From assembly GCA_051252075.1 (NCBI GenBank), contig JBPOFU010000003.1, positions 62,001-126,000 of the forward strand: a stretch of 64,000 nt of DNA, read 5' to 3'. The notes beneath the pieces are model-generated. The model saw only the letters and a list, made by a program, of their open reading frames with translations. It was not told where the DNA came from and made no database searches. Source of the stretch: Oceanococcus sp051252075 (lineage in GTDB: Bacteria > Pseudomonadota > Gammaproteobacteria > Nevskiales > Oceanococcaceae). Of the stretch, positions 1 to 7,545 are shown one piece after another (within the stretch, counting starts at the first letter, position 1; each line of letters opens with the position of its first letter). A program made the position numbers and the translations under genes.

Positions 1-1
1 T

Positions 2-343
2 TTAAACGCTCTGGGATACATGCTGAGCAATCACAGTGAGCGATACGCAGAGGCCACTGCGCTGGTCCGGCGCGCCTTGGTTTTAACGCCCGATGATCCG
101 GCGGTGATTGATTCATTAGGTTGGTTGTACTTTCGTCAGGGCGATTTGACGCAAGCGCGTCTGCATTTGGAGCAAGCCTGGGATCGCTTAAAAGATCCAG
201 AAGTGGCTGCGCATTTGGGCGAGGTTTTGTGGCGACAAGGTGAGCAAGAGCGTGCTCGCAGCGTGTGGTTGCAAGGCTTGCAGCAAAATCCGGGGCACCA
301 AGGGCTGCTGCAGACCATGGAGAGGCTGGACTCGGCCATTTGA
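2..343 (+). CDS. TPR-repeat protein, C-terminal part (5' end outside window)
   Basis: The reading frame is open to the left edge of the window, so this is the C-terminal end of a larger protein. Its first visible residues (LNALGYML) are the signature of the last repeats of the tetratricopeptide proteins that precede lolB in Pseudomonas-type genomes. Helical TPR pairs with the pattern ALxLxPDDPAxxDSLGWLYFRxGDxxxAxxxLxxA follow over about 100 residues. Such proteins are usually exported lipoproteins that act as protein-interaction scaffolds; the exact role is unknown. It ends four bases before lolB, so co-transcription with lolB and ispE is likely. Whether a signal peptide or lipobox exists cannot be seen here. 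Confidence 0.85.
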   Translation, partial: LNALGYMLSNHSERYAEATALVRRALVLTPDDPAVIDSLGWLYFRQGDLTQARLHLEQAWDRLKDPEVAAHLGEVLWRQGEQERARSVWLQGLQQNPGHQGLLQTMERLDSAI

Positions 344-346
344 TCC

Positions 347-916
347 ATGCGTTCAGTTTTTTTGTTGTTGGTTGTGCTCGCACTGCCTGGGTGCAGCATT
401 TGGCCATCCGCTGTAGCGGATGATTCTTACGCTGCACGGTCAGAGCAGCAACGCTTGGCCTTAGATAGCTGGGTATTGAAGGCGCGTTTGCGCACCCAGG
501 ATAAAAGAGCCCATTTGCGCTGGCGCCAGCAGGGCGAAGAGTTTGATGTGCTTCTGCGCGGCCCTTTTGGTTTGGGGGCGGTCAGCATTCAGGGCAATGC
601 GCAGCAGATCACCATCGATGATGGCGAAGAACTGCGCCTGAGTACTGAGCCAACGCGGGACATCTATGAATTGACTGGCTTATTTGTGCCGGTACATGCC
701 TTGTCTTTCTGGTTGCGTGGTTTGGCGGCGCCAGTTGCGAATTTTCAGATTGATCGCGATGAGCTCGGGCATGCAAATAGCATTGAGCAAGCCGGTTGGG
801 CCCTGTTGTTCGAGGACTATCAAGACGAAAATGGCATCGCTTTCCCATTTCACATCGAATTGTCGCAAGCGCCGTGGTTGCTTGATCTCGATGTGACCCG
901 CTGGCGCTGGCCATGA
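347..916 (+). CDS. lolB: outer-membrane lipoprotein receptor LolB
   Basis: LolB is the outer-membrane lipoprotein that takes lipoproteins from the periplasmic carrier LolA and inserts them in the outer membrane. The protein of 189 residues has a hydrophobic signal with the lipobox LPGC, giving Cys16 as the lipidated residue, followed by Ser rather than Asp, consistent with outer-membrane sorting. The body carries the family pattern around SWVLKARLRTQ, LRGPFGLGAVSIQG and a C-terminal region where LPFWLRG of the family reads LSFWLRG. Its stop codon overlaps the ispE start in an ATGA arrangement, indicating translational coupling. Position between a TPR gene and ispE is the conserved gammaproteobacterial order. 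Confidence 0.93.
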   Translation: MRSVFLLLVVLALPGCSIWPSAVADDSYAARSEQQRLALDSWVLKARLRTQDKRAHLRWRQQGEEFDVLLRGPFGLGAVSIQGNAQQITIDDGEELRLSTEPTRDIYELTGLFVPVHALSFWLRGLAAPVANFQIDRDELGHANSIEQAGWALLFEDYQDENGIAFPFHIELSQAPWLLDLDVTRWRWP

Positions 917-1788
917 GTGTTGGCTTAGGTGCGCAAGCGCGCTGGCCTGCGCCTGCAAAACTGAATCTGTTTCTGCACATAGTTGGTCGCCGCGCAGATG
1001 GGCGACATAACTTACAGACCGTGTTTCAGATTTTGGATTTTGGTGATGAACTGGAATTTTTCCTGCGCGATGACGAGCAAATTAGCATCAGCCCGTCTTT
1101 GCCAGGCGTTGAGCTAGAGCAAAATCTATGTGTGCGCGCCGCGCGGGCGCTGCAACGCAAAATTGGAAAACCTCACGGCGTGGATATCCATTGCCGCAAG
1201 CGTATACCCATGGGTGGTGGGTTGGGTGGCGGTAGCAGCGATGCCGCAACTTGCTTGGTGGCCTTGAATCAGCTGTGGGGGATTGGGCTCAGTATTGATG
1301 AACTCGCTGAAATTGGCCTCACTTTAGGCGCAGACGTGCCGGTATTTGTGCGCGGCCACAGTGCATTTGCAGAAGGCGTTGGCGAAAAACTTACGCCGTT
1401 GGAATTGCCAGAGCCTTGGTATTGCGTGGTTACGCCGGATTGTGAGGTCCCGACCGGCACAATTTTTTCCGCAGAGGAATTGACAAGAAATACGCCTCCC
1501 GTAACAATTTCCGACTTGCTTGTGCATGCCACTGGGCTTCGCAATGATTGTTGGCCAGTGGTGGCAAGTCGGTTTCCGGCCGTGCGCCATGCGTATGAAA
1601 GCTTGTCTGAGTTTGGGCAAGCACGTATGAGCGGCACCGGGGCGAGCGTTTTTGTGCAATGTGCTGATCGTAATTCAGCCTTGCAAATCGCCTCGAAAAT
1701 GTCGGCTAACGGGCAGGCTTTTGTCGCGCAGGGGCTGAATCAGTCGCCTTTGCTCTTGCGGGCGAACGAGCAAACTACTGGGGTGTAG
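913..1788 (+). CDS. ispE: 4-diphosphocytidyl-2-C-methyl-D-erythritol kinase
   Basis: IspE phosphorylates CDP-methylerythritol with ATP in the cytoplasmic MEP pathway of isoprenoid precursor synthesis. The 291-residue protein is a GHMP kinase: Lys16 lies in PAKLNLFLHI, the glycine-rich ATP loop PMGGGLGGGSSDAA is at about 99-112, and the catalytic Asp141 lies in LGADVPVF. The C-terminal GHMP motif appears as MSGTGASVFV. The start overlaps the lolB stop by four bases. The last ten bases of the gene, including the TAG stop, lie inside the tRNA-Gln gene, so the end of the protein is written in tRNA acceptor sequence. The gene is otherwise of normal length. Confidence 0.96.
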   Translation: MSVGLGAQARWPAPAKLNLFLHIVGRRADGRHNLQTVFQILDFGDELEFFLRDDEQISISPSLPGVELEQNLCVRAARALQRKIGKPHGVDIHCRKRIPMGGGLGGGSSDAATCLVALNQLWGIGLSIDELAEIGLTLGADVPVFVRGHSAFAEGVGEKLTPLELPEPWYCVVTPDCEVPTGTIFSAEELTRNTPPVTISDLLVHATGLRNDCWPVVASRFPAVRHAYESLSEFGQARMSGTGASVFVQCADRNSALQIASKMSANGQAFVAQGLNQSPLLLRANEQTTGV

Positions 1789-1853
1789 CCAAGCGGTAAG
1801 GCAGCAGGTTTTGATCCTGTGTACCGTAGGTTCGAATCCTACCACCCCAGCCA
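1779..1853 (+). tRNA. tRNA-Gln (anticodon TTG)
   Basis: A 75-nucleotide cloverleaf is visible with encoded CCA. The acceptor stem TGGGGTG pairs with CACCCCA before discriminator G. The anticodon stem GCAGG/CCTGT closes the loop TTTTGAT with anticodon TTG at 1811-1813, and the T arm contains GGTTCGAATCC. It reads CAA (and CAG by wobble). The first ten bases overlap the end of ispE. This tRNA lies between ispE and prs as in Pseudomonas, and is probably processed from the same transcript. Confidence 0.97.
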
Positions 1854-1885
1854 TTTTCCTCTGATTTCGCCAGGTTTTGATACTC

Positions 1886-2854
1886 ATGGGCAAGCAATTG
1901 ACCGAAGCGCCTTCCCTGATGTTATTCGCAGGCAATGCCTGTCCCGATCTCGCTCAAGCCATTGGTGACAAACTCAGTTTGTCGCTCGGTAAAGCTACCG
2001 TTGGCCGCTTCAGTGACGGCGAAGTCATGGTTGAGATTGAAGAGAACGTTCGCGGTCGCGATGTTTTCGTTATTCAATCAACCTGTGCGCCAACCAACGA
2101 TACCCTGATGGAATTGTTGGCCATGATGGATGCGCTGCGACGCGCCTCCGCGGGCCGCATTACGGCTGTTATTCCCTATTTTGGCTATGCGCGACAAGAT
2201 CGCCGCACGCGTTCGACGCGGGTGCCGATTACCGCGAAATTGGTGGCAGACATGGTTTGTACTGCGGGGGCCAACCGTGTGCTCACCGTAGATTTGCATG
2301 CCGAACAAATTCAAGGCTTCTTCTCCGTGCCAGTGGACAATGTCTACGCTTCCCCTGTCTTGCTAAGTGACTTGTGGCGGCAAAAACACGAGAACGTCAT
2401 CGTCGTGTCACCGGATGTCGGTGGTGTGGTTCGTGCGCGAGCTTTGGCGAAACGCTTGGATGATGCGGATCTAGCAATTATTGATAAGCGCCGTCCCAAG
2501 GCCAATGTGGCTCAGGTGATGAACATCATTGGGGATGTGGATGGGAAAACCTGCATCATGATCGATGATTTGGTCGATACCGCAGGAACCCTTTGCCAGG
2601 CCGCTGCCGCACTGAAGCAGCATGGCGCCAAAAAAGTCGTGGCTTATGTCACTCACGCAGTGCTGTCTGGTGCTGCGATTGATAATCTCTCCAATTCTGT
2701 GCTGGATGAGCTGGTCGTCACCGACACCATTCCGCTCAGTGAGGCCGCGCGCACTTGTGGTCGCATACGCAGCCTGAATACCGCAGGATTGCTGGCTGAA
2801 ACGATACGCCGGGTGAGTAACGAAGAGTCTGTCAGCTCGCTCTACGTCGACTAA
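1886..2854 (+). CDS. prs: ribose-phosphate pyrophosphokinase
   Basis: This enzyme makes phosphoribosyl pyrophosphate from ribose 5-phosphate and ATP for nucleotide, histidine, tryptophan and NAD synthesis. The family landmarks are all present: LFAGNACPDLA at the N-terminus, GRFSDGEV, the flexible loop YARQDRRTR, the catalytic region and the PRPP-binding motif IDDLVDTAGTL. ATG at 1886 gives 322 residues, about nine longer than usual; the next in-frame ATG (1919) would remove LTEAPSL and bring it nearer to the common length, but neither has a strong ribosome-binding site. It follows tRNA-Gln by 32 bases and precedes rplY, which has its own promoter. Confidence 0.96.
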   Translation: MGKQLTEAPSLMLFAGNACPDLAQAIGDKLSLSLGKATVGRFSDGEVMVEIEENVRGRDVFVIQSTCAPTNDTLMELLAMMDALRRASAGRITAVIPYFGYARQDRRTRSTRVPITAKLVADMVCTAGANRVLTVDLHAEQIQGFFSVPVDNVYASPVLLSDLWRQKHENVIVVSPDVGGVVRARALAKRLDDADLAIIDKRRPKANVAQVMNIIGDVDGKTCIMIDDLVDTAGTLCQAAAALKQHGAKKVVAYVTHAVLSGAAIDNLSNSVLDELVVTDTIPLSEAARTCGRIRSLNTAGLLAETIRRVSNEESVSSLYVD

Positions 2855-2878
2855 TATTCTTCAGCTCAGGCGCTGGCA

Positions 2879-2907
2879 TTGCTGAGTTTCGTCAGATGCC
2901 TTAAAAT
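2879..2907 (+). promoter_or_regulatory. sigma70-type promoter for rplY-pth-ychF
   Basis: TTGCTG and TAAAAT are separated by exactly 17 bases just after the prs stop codon. This places a start of transcription near 2914, leaving a leader of about 80 bases before rplY. It is a sequence-based prediction. Confidence 0.6.
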
Positions 2908-2916
2908 GGCCGGCTG

Positions 2917-2971
2917 ACATCTATATTCGGATGTATTTTTCCCGCCCTGCTTGGTCGCAAAGCTTGGCGGG
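2917..2971 (+). promoter_or_regulatory. structured rplY 5' leader (two hairpins)
   Basis: Two hairpins fill the predicted leader of the rplY mRNA. The first pairs ACATC (2917-2921) with GATGT (2930-2934) and is followed by a T run; the second pairs CCCGCC (2941-2946) with GGCGGG (2966-2971), with an inner GCTT/AAGC pairing, and is followed by TTTGTTGT. In Escherichia coli rplY is autogenously regulated through its leader; whether this leader does the same is inference. The second hairpin could also act as an attenuator. Confidence 0.45.
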
Positions 2972-2995
2972 TTTGTTGTCTCTACGGAGTAAGAA

Positions 2996-3643
2996 ATGGA
3001 AGATTTTATCGTTAATGCGGAACCCCGCACTGCGCAAGGGAAGGGTGCGAGCCGCCGCCTGCGTCGTGAGGGCAAAGTGCCAGCCATTTTGTATGGCGGC
3101 AAAGGCGAACCTGCCAATTTACAGATTGATGGCTACGAGTTGTTTCATCATCTTGAGAATGAGGCGTTTTTCTCCCATATTCTGGTGGTCAAAACTCCTG
3201 CTGGTGAAGAGCGTGCTGTATTGAAAGATGTTCAGCGCCATCCAGCAAAGCCAACCGTCTTGCACGTGGATTTTCTGCGCGTTGTAGCCGGCCAAGCGAT
3301 CAAGATGAATGTGCCTTTGCACTTCACCAACGAAGGTTCATCACCTGCCACTAAAGCTGGCGGCGTGATCGAGCATTTGGCGACTGAAGTTGAAATTCTG
3401 GTTCTGCCTAAAGATTTGCCGGAATTCATTGAAGTCGATTTGGGTGCGCTGGAATTGGATGTCACCGTGCATCTGTCCGAGATCAAGCTACCTAAAGGCG
3501 TCAAGCTGGCTGTGTTTGAACAAGGTGGTGATGATTCCGGTATCGCTGTTGCGCATAAAGCGCGTGCTGTAGTTGAAGACGAAGATGAAGCTGACAGCGC
3601 CGATGGCGATGCTGCCGGTGAAGAAGGCGCAACCGAGGAGTAA
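2996..3643 (+). CDS. rplY: 50S ribosomal protein L25 (Ctc form)
   Basis: L25 binds 5S rRNA in the large ribosomal subunit. At 215 residues this is the long Ctc-like form: an N-terminal L25 domain (RTAQGKGASRRLRREGKVPAI, split here by family convention at about residues 8-28) and a C-terminal beta domain with the pattern EVILVLPKDLPEFIEVDL-like sequence, then an acidic tail rich in Glu and Asp over the last 25 residues. A clear ribosome-binding site CGGAG precedes ATG. It is first in the rplY-pth-ychF cluster and has its own predicted promoter and structured leader. Confidence 0.96.
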   Translation: MEDFIVNAEPRTAQGKGASRRLRREGKVPAILYGGKGEPANLQIDGYELFHHLENEAFFSHILVVKTPAGEERAVLKDVQRHPAKPTVLHVDFLRVVAGQAIKMNVPLHFTNEGSSPATKAGGVIEHLATEVEILVLPKDLPEFIEVDLGALELDVTVHLSEIKLPKGVKLAVFEQGGDDSGIAVAHKARAVVEDEDEADSADGDAAGEEGATEE

Positions 3644-3649
3644 TCTTTG

Positions 3650-4234
3650 GTGGAGGCCGAGTTGAAGGCCATTGTTGGCCTAGGCAACCCAGGCGAGAAG
3701 TACGCGAAAACCCGGCACAATGCCGGGTTTTGGCTTATTGAGCGCCTGGCAGTGCAGCATGGCGGTGCATTAAAGGCCCAAAGCCGTTTGCATGGCTTGT
3801 ATGGGCAGATTCAAGTGCGTGGTCAATCCTTGCATTTGCTGATGCCCACTACGTTCATGAATGCCAGTGGTCGCTCGATTCGTGCTTTGCTGGATTTTTA
3901 TAAGTTGCAGCCGGATCAAATCCTTGTCGTCCATGATGAGTTGGATTTGCCAGCGGGTACGGTTCGCCTGAAGCGTGGCGGCGGTGCTGGTGGGCACAAT
4001 GGCTTGAAAGATAGCATTGCATGTCTCGGCAATGACTTTCCTCGCCTGCGGGTAGGCATAGGCCATCCTGGCGACCGAGAAAAAGTTTTGAGTTACGTGT
4101 TATCTCCACCCAGCAAGCTGGAAGCCACTTCACTCGAACATGCTGTCGATGACAGCTGTCGTGCGGTAGAGGATTGGCTGGACCGTGGTTGGGATTTTGC
4201 AGTCAATCGATTGCACTCGATAAAAAATACATAA
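3650..4234 (+). CDS. pth: peptidyl-tRNA hydrolase
   Basis: Pth cleaves peptidyl-tRNA released from stalled ribosomes. The family motif GLGNPGEKYAKTRHNAGFW, with the catalytic His, lies close to the N-terminus, and VVHDELDLPAG and GGGAGGHNGLKD follow. There is no in-frame ATG; the candidates are TTG at 3647 and GTG at 3650. GTG was chosen because the GAGGAG box at 3635-3640 then has a spacer of nine bases. The gene lies only a few bases behind rplY, so both are probably translated from one message. The length of about 194 residues is normal. Confidence 0.95.
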   Translation: MEAELKAIVGLGNPGEKYAKTRHNAGFWLIERLAVQHGGALKAQSRLHGLYGQIQVRGQSLHLLMPTTFMNASGRSIRALLDFYKLQPDQILVVHDELDLPAGTVRLKRGGGAGGHNGLKDSIACLGNDFPRLRVGIGHPGDREKVLSYVLSPPSKLEATSLEHAVDDSCRAVEDWLDRGWDFAVNRLHSIKNT

Positions 4235-4246
4235 GGATTCATCGCC

Positions 4247-5338
4247 ATGGCGATTCAATGCGGCATTGTTGGTTTACCAAATGTGGGTAAGTCCACCCTG
4301 TTTAACGCGCTGACCAAGGCGGAAATCGCGGCGGAGAACTACCCGTTCTGCACTATTGATCCCAATGTGGGCATGGTCAATGTGCCCGACCCTCGCTTGC
4401 TGGCGCTGGGGCAAATTGTGAATCCGCAAAAGAGCATTCCGGCTGCGATGGAATTCGTCGATATTGCGGGTTTGGTTGCTGGAGCTTCGCAGGGCGAGGG
4501 GCTGGGGAATAAGTTTCTAGGTCATATACGCGAAGTTCATGCCATTGCTCACGTGGTGCGCTGCTTTGAAGATGACGACATCATTCATGTTTCCGGCAGT
4601 ATTGGTCCTAAGCGTGATATTGAGGTTATCGATACTGAGCTGATTCTGTCCGACATGGATGTGCTTACGCGCAATCGTGATCGGGTGCAGAAAGTGGCAC
4701 GCAGTGGCGACAAAAATGCCAAATCTCGCGTGGAGATGCTGGACATTTTGCTGGAGCACCTTAACGAAGGTCGCCCCGCACGTTCCGCACCCTTAAGTGC
4801 AGATGCGTGGTTGGAGTTGCGTGACCTCAATTTGCTCACGCGCAAGCCGGTCTTGTACATCGCCAACGTGCATGAAGACGGCTTTGAAAACAATCCCATG
4901 TTGGACGAAGTGCGTGCATTGGCTGAAGCTGATGGTGCTGAAGTTGTTCCGATCTGCGCCGCCATTGAAGCGGAGTTGGTGCAATTGGAGGAAGATGAGC
5001 GGCAAGAATTTCTGACCGATATCGGCTTGGACGAGCCGGGTTTGAATCGATTGATTCGCGGCGCTTATCGGTTGCTCGGATTGCAGACCTATTTCACCGC
5101 AGGTGTAAAAGAAGTGCGCGCGTGGACAGTGAAAGCGGGTGCAACAGCGCCACAAGCGGCTGCGGTTATTCACACTGATTTTGAAAAGGGCTTCATCCGC
5201 GCTGAAGTTGTAGGCTATGACGACTTTATTGCGTGCAAGGGCGAAAACGGCGCAAAAGATGCCGGTAAATGGCGCTTGGAAGGCAAGGAGTACATCGTTA
5301 AGGAAGGCGATGTCATGCACTTCCGCTTCAACGTATAA
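4247..5338 (+). CDS. ychF: redox-regulated ATPase YchF (OLA1 family)
   Basis: YchF is a ribosome-associated P-loop protein that prefers ATP over GTP and has been linked to translation and oxidative-stress responses. The protein has 363 residues, the usual length. The P-loop GLPNVGKSTL begins at residue 8, the switch II region reads DIAGLVAGAS, and a C-terminal TGS domain (about 280-360) ends in VKEGDVMHFRFNV, typical for the family. AAGGA precedes ATG. It is the third gene of the rplY-pth-ychF cluster, an order conserved in many Gammaproteobacteria. Confidence 0.97.
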   Translation: MAIQCGIVGLPNVGKSTLFNALTKAEIAAENYPFCTIDPNVGMVNVPDPRLLALGQIVNPQKSIPAAMEFVDIAGLVAGASQGEGLGNKFLGHIREVHAIAHVVRCFEDDDIIHVSGSIGPKRDIEVIDTELILSDMDVLTRNRDRVQKVARSGDKNAKSRVEMLDILLEHLNEGRPARSAPLSADAWLELRDLNLLTRKPVLYIANVHEDGFENNPMLDEVRALAEADGAEVVPICAAIEAELVQLEEDERQEFLTDIGLDEPGLNRLIRGAYRLLGLQTYFTAGVKEVRAWTVKAGATAPQAAAVIHTDFEKGFIRAEVVGYDDFIACKGENGAKDAGKWRLEGKEYIVKEGDVMHFRFNV

Positions 5339-5346
5339 CAAGACAC

Positions 5347-5375
5347 TCGACGTGGGCCGGCAAATTCCGTAGAAT
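5347..5375 (+). promoter_or_regulatory. probable promoter of tRNA-Met
   Basis: TCGACG (four of six matches to the -35 consensus) and TAGAAT are separated by 17 bases, followed by the GC-rich discriminator CCCGCCCCC. A GC-rich discriminator is characteristic of growth-rate-controlled stable RNA promoters. The tRNA begins about 38 bases further on. Confidence 0.5.
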
Positions 5376-5413
5376 CCCGCCCCCTTCGGCCTAGCCGAAA
5401 AGTAAGACTATGT

Positions 5414-5490
5414 GGCGACGTAGCTCAGCTGGTTAGAGCGTACGACTCATAATCGTGAGGTCGGCAGTTCGAGTCTGCCCGTCGCTACCA
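5414..5490 (+). tRNA. tRNA-Met, elongator type (anticodon CAT)
   Basis: A 77-nucleotide cloverleaf with encoded CCA. The acceptor GGCGACG pairs with CGTCGCT, the first pair being G-T; anticodon CAT is at 5448-5450 in the loop CTCATAA closed by TACGA/TCGTG; the T arm contains AGTTCGAGTCT. The normal first acceptor pair and the absence of three consecutive G-C pairs under the anticodon argue for the elongator rather than the initiator species. Near identity to the elongator tRNA-Met of E. coli in the D arm (GTAGCTCAG.TGGTTAGAGC) supports this. A CAT anticodon could also be tRNA-Ile2, which is less likely. Confidence 0.95.
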
Positions 5491-5509
5491 TTTTCTTAAT
5501 TCAATGCTT

Positions 5510-5677
5510 CTAGAGCTAAGGCTGTTTCGGCGGGGAACTGCCGACCTTCGGTCGGAGTTACTCGGCGCCTCCTGCGCCTCGCCCTGCGGGCTCACTACGT
5601 TCGTTCGCTACGGCTCCTGCCTTCGCGTGCGAATCTGCAGTCAGATGGTTTGCTGCAGCAATGCGCCTTAACTCTAG
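5510..5677. repeat. 168-bp GC-rich inverted-repeat element (MITE-like)
   Basis: CTAGAGCTAAGGC at 5510-5522 and its reverse complement at 5665-5677 match in 12 of 13 positions and enclose about 140 bases that are richer in GC and in palindromes than the neighbourhood, including CCGAC-CTTCG-GTCGG (5541-5555) and TGCTGCAGCA (5651-5660). No open reading frame in it looks real. The structure fits a small non-autonomous element or a REP/REPIN-like sequence. The right repeat contains the stop codon of the following minus-strand gene. No target-site duplication was recognised. Confidence 0.5.
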
Positions 5678-5967
5678 TGCAGAACGCTGCCTGCGTGGCG
5701 TGGTGCGATGTCACTATCTAAAGTGAATTCAATGCTATGGCCTAGGTTCTCGGGTAGGCCCAAGCGCACGCACTCATCAATCATTGCAGCCCGCAGGAGC
5801 TCGCGCATCAGACCTTGAGTGGATTGAAAGCGACGACGCGCCAATTCGGCGCCAGGTTGTTTATGGTCAAAGCTAATAGCGGGACGACCTCCGGTGCTGA
5901 TGCCATGCAGGCGCAAACCGGATTTCTTCGCTTCTTGTAGCATTTGCCGTGCCGTGTCCATATTCAT
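5674..5967 (-). CDS. small protein of unknown function (97 aa)
   Basis: I do not recognise this protein. It has 97 residues, no signal peptide and no membrane segment. It is arginine- and leucine-rich in the middle (ELARRRFQSTQGLMRELLRA) and appears soluble and mostly helical after a short beta-like segment LHGISTGGRPAISF. A good ribosome-binding site (AAAGGA) precedes ATG, and codon use is like that of the neighbours, which supports a real gene. It stands alone between the inverted-repeat element and the DUF938 methyltransferase, with 157 bases upstream free of genes. Its stop codon lies in the right inverted repeat, so its end may have been supplied by that element. Confidence 0.6.
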   Translation of the reverse strand: MNMDTARQMLQEAKKSGLRLHGISTGGRPAISFDHKQPGAELARRRFQSTQGLMRELLRAAMIDECVRLGLPENLGHSIEFTLDSDIAPRHAGSVLH

Positions 5968-6124
5968 CGATTGATTCCTTTCAACGCGCTTGTTGTGCGA
6001 CGTGTTTATGGCGTGTCTGCCTTATTTCACGTAGCGGCTGGTTAAAAGTTTCCCACGCCTTCACATTTCTTTCACGCTTGTGCGGATTTTTTTGCTTGCT
6101 AACAGCGTGCTGCCGTGGGCAGGC

Positions 6125-6724
6125 TTAGGCGTTTTTCTGCCAGCACAGCAAGCGATTATTGGCGGGCATGCTGTGGTCCTGCAGCAGTTCTAGGCCTGCA
6201 GCAGTGGCAAGACCAGCCACGGCTTCGAAGTCGCGAATGGCTTGGTGCTCGGCGCCTTGTTTCAGCCATTCATCAAATTGGGCATTGCTGTCACTGGTGT
6301 ATTGGCCTTTATAGTTGAAGGGGCCATAGATCAGCAGTTTTCCGCCTGGCTTGAGGATGGAGGAGATGTTCTGAAACAGGGTCAAGCAGCCCTGCCAAGG
6401 CATGATGTGCAGGGTGTTGGCGCTAAATACGGCGTCGAATTGTATTGAGGGCCACGCATCGTTGAGAAGGTCGAGGGCCATAGGCGCTGGGAGTCGCTCT
6501 GCGGGCAGTTCCTCTAGCCATGCGCCGATGCCCGGCAGTTGTTCAGCACGGTCACTGCACTGCCATAGCCAATGGCTTTGCTGCTGAGCGAATGTCACTG
6601 CGTGTTGTCCGGTGCCGCTTCCGACCTCTAGAATGTGGGCCGTGCTGGGAAGGTGTTGTTGCAAGACTTGGTATATGGCCTCGGCATTGCGTTCGCAGGC
6701 GGGGGCATAGGGTTTTTCAATCAT
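6125..6724 (-). CDS. DUF938 family SAM-dependent methyltransferase
   Basis: The protein of 199 residues has a class I methyltransferase fold. The SAM-binding motif I reads ILEVGSGTGQHA, with an acidic residue at the end of strand 2 (CSDRAEQ) and FDAVFSANTLHIMPW as the strand-4 region. The N-terminus (KPYAPACERN) and the C-terminal GPFNYKG and NNRLLCW blocks are typical of the DUF938 family, whose substrate is unknown. Its start codon overlaps the rlmJ stop by four bases (ATGA on the minus strand), so translation is coupled to rlmJ. Confidence 0.85.
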   Translation of the reverse strand: MIEKPYAPACERNAEAIYQVLQQHLPSTAHILEVGSGTGQHAVTFAQQQSHWLWQCSDRAEQLPGIGAWLEELPAERLPAPMALDLLNDAWPSIQFDAVFSANTLHIMPWQGCLTLFQNISSILKPGGKLLIYGPFNYKGQYTSDSNAQFDEWLKQGAEHQAIRDFEAVAGLATAAGLELLQDHSMPANNRLLCWQKNA

Positions 6725-7545
6725 AGCGTCAGGCTCGATATTTCAAGCTGTGGCCGCTGCGCGAGCTGCGCTGCGGCTTGTTGTAGGGCCGGTTCGAGAA
6801 TCTCACGGGTTTGCCATGGCGGCTGAATGATCAGCATGCCACTACCGAACATGCCAAAGTCGCCGCTGGGCTCGGCAATATCTAAGGTGATGTGCAGTAT
6901 GTCCGCGTCTGCTTGGTTGATGACCGTTTGCAGCATCTTTTGATCCGGGCGCTGGGGCAGACGTGGGTACCACAAAGCGATGCAAGCACTACGAAAATGC
7001 TTGCGTACGTGTTCTATGGTGTTCAGGCATTGCTGATACTCGCCTTTAAGCTCGTAGGCTGGGTCTATGACCACTAAGCCTCGTTTTTGGTCCGGTGGCA
7101 ATAGGGCTTTTACAGCTTCATGGCCATCACGTTGATGTGTATGTATACGTTCATCGCGACCGGCCCAGCGCCGTAAGGCGGAATAGTCTATGGGATGCAG
7201 TTCGCACAGTATCATTTCGTCTTGTTCGCGTAGCGTTGTTTGTGCCCAGGCGGGTGAGCCGGGATAATGACCAGCTTCTTGCTGTACGCGCACCGTACTG
7301 AGGTAATCATTCAGTAGGGCTGCATTCGCGGTAGTGCTGCTTAAGCTGCCTGCTCCTGTGAGAAATTCACCGGTTTTTAGGGCCTCACTACTGTCCAGTT
7401 TGTAGCGGCCCGCGCCGGCGTGTGTTTCGAAATAGCAAAAGGGCTTTGTTTTGGCGCATAAGCGTTGCAGCAGCGCGAGCACGCAGAGATGCTTTACTAC
7501 GTCGGCATGATTGCCGGCATGAAATCCGTGGCGATAACTGAGCAT
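6721..7545 (-). CDS. rlmJ: 23S rRNA (adenine2030-N6)-methyltransferase RlmJ
   Basis: RlmJ methylates A2030 of 23S rRNA. The N-terminus MLSYRHGFHAGNHADVVKH is the diagnostic start of the family, fixing the initiation codon. The SAM-binding region YFETHAGAGRY follows at about 40-50, and the catalytic motif reads DPAYE where E. coli has DPPYE; this position varies in the family. The length of 274 residues is normal. The gene is divergent from the next gene on the plus strand, and the two start codons share two bases (7544-7545), leaving no separate intergenic promoter. The DUF938 gene is translationally coupled downstream. Confidence 0.95.
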   Translation of the reverse strand: MLSYRHGFHAGNHADVVKHLCVLALLQRLCAKTKPFCYFETHAGAGRYKLDSSEALKTGEFLTGAGSLSSTTANAALLNDYLSTVRVQQEAGHYPGSPAWAQTTLREQDEMILCELHPIDYSALRRWAGRDERIHTHQRDGHEAVKALLPPDQKRGLVVIDPAYELKGEYQQCLNTIEHVRKHFRSACIALWYPRLPQRPDQKMLQTVINQADADILHITLDIAEPSGDFGMFGSGMLIIQPPWQTREILEPALQQAAAQLAQRPQLEISSLTL

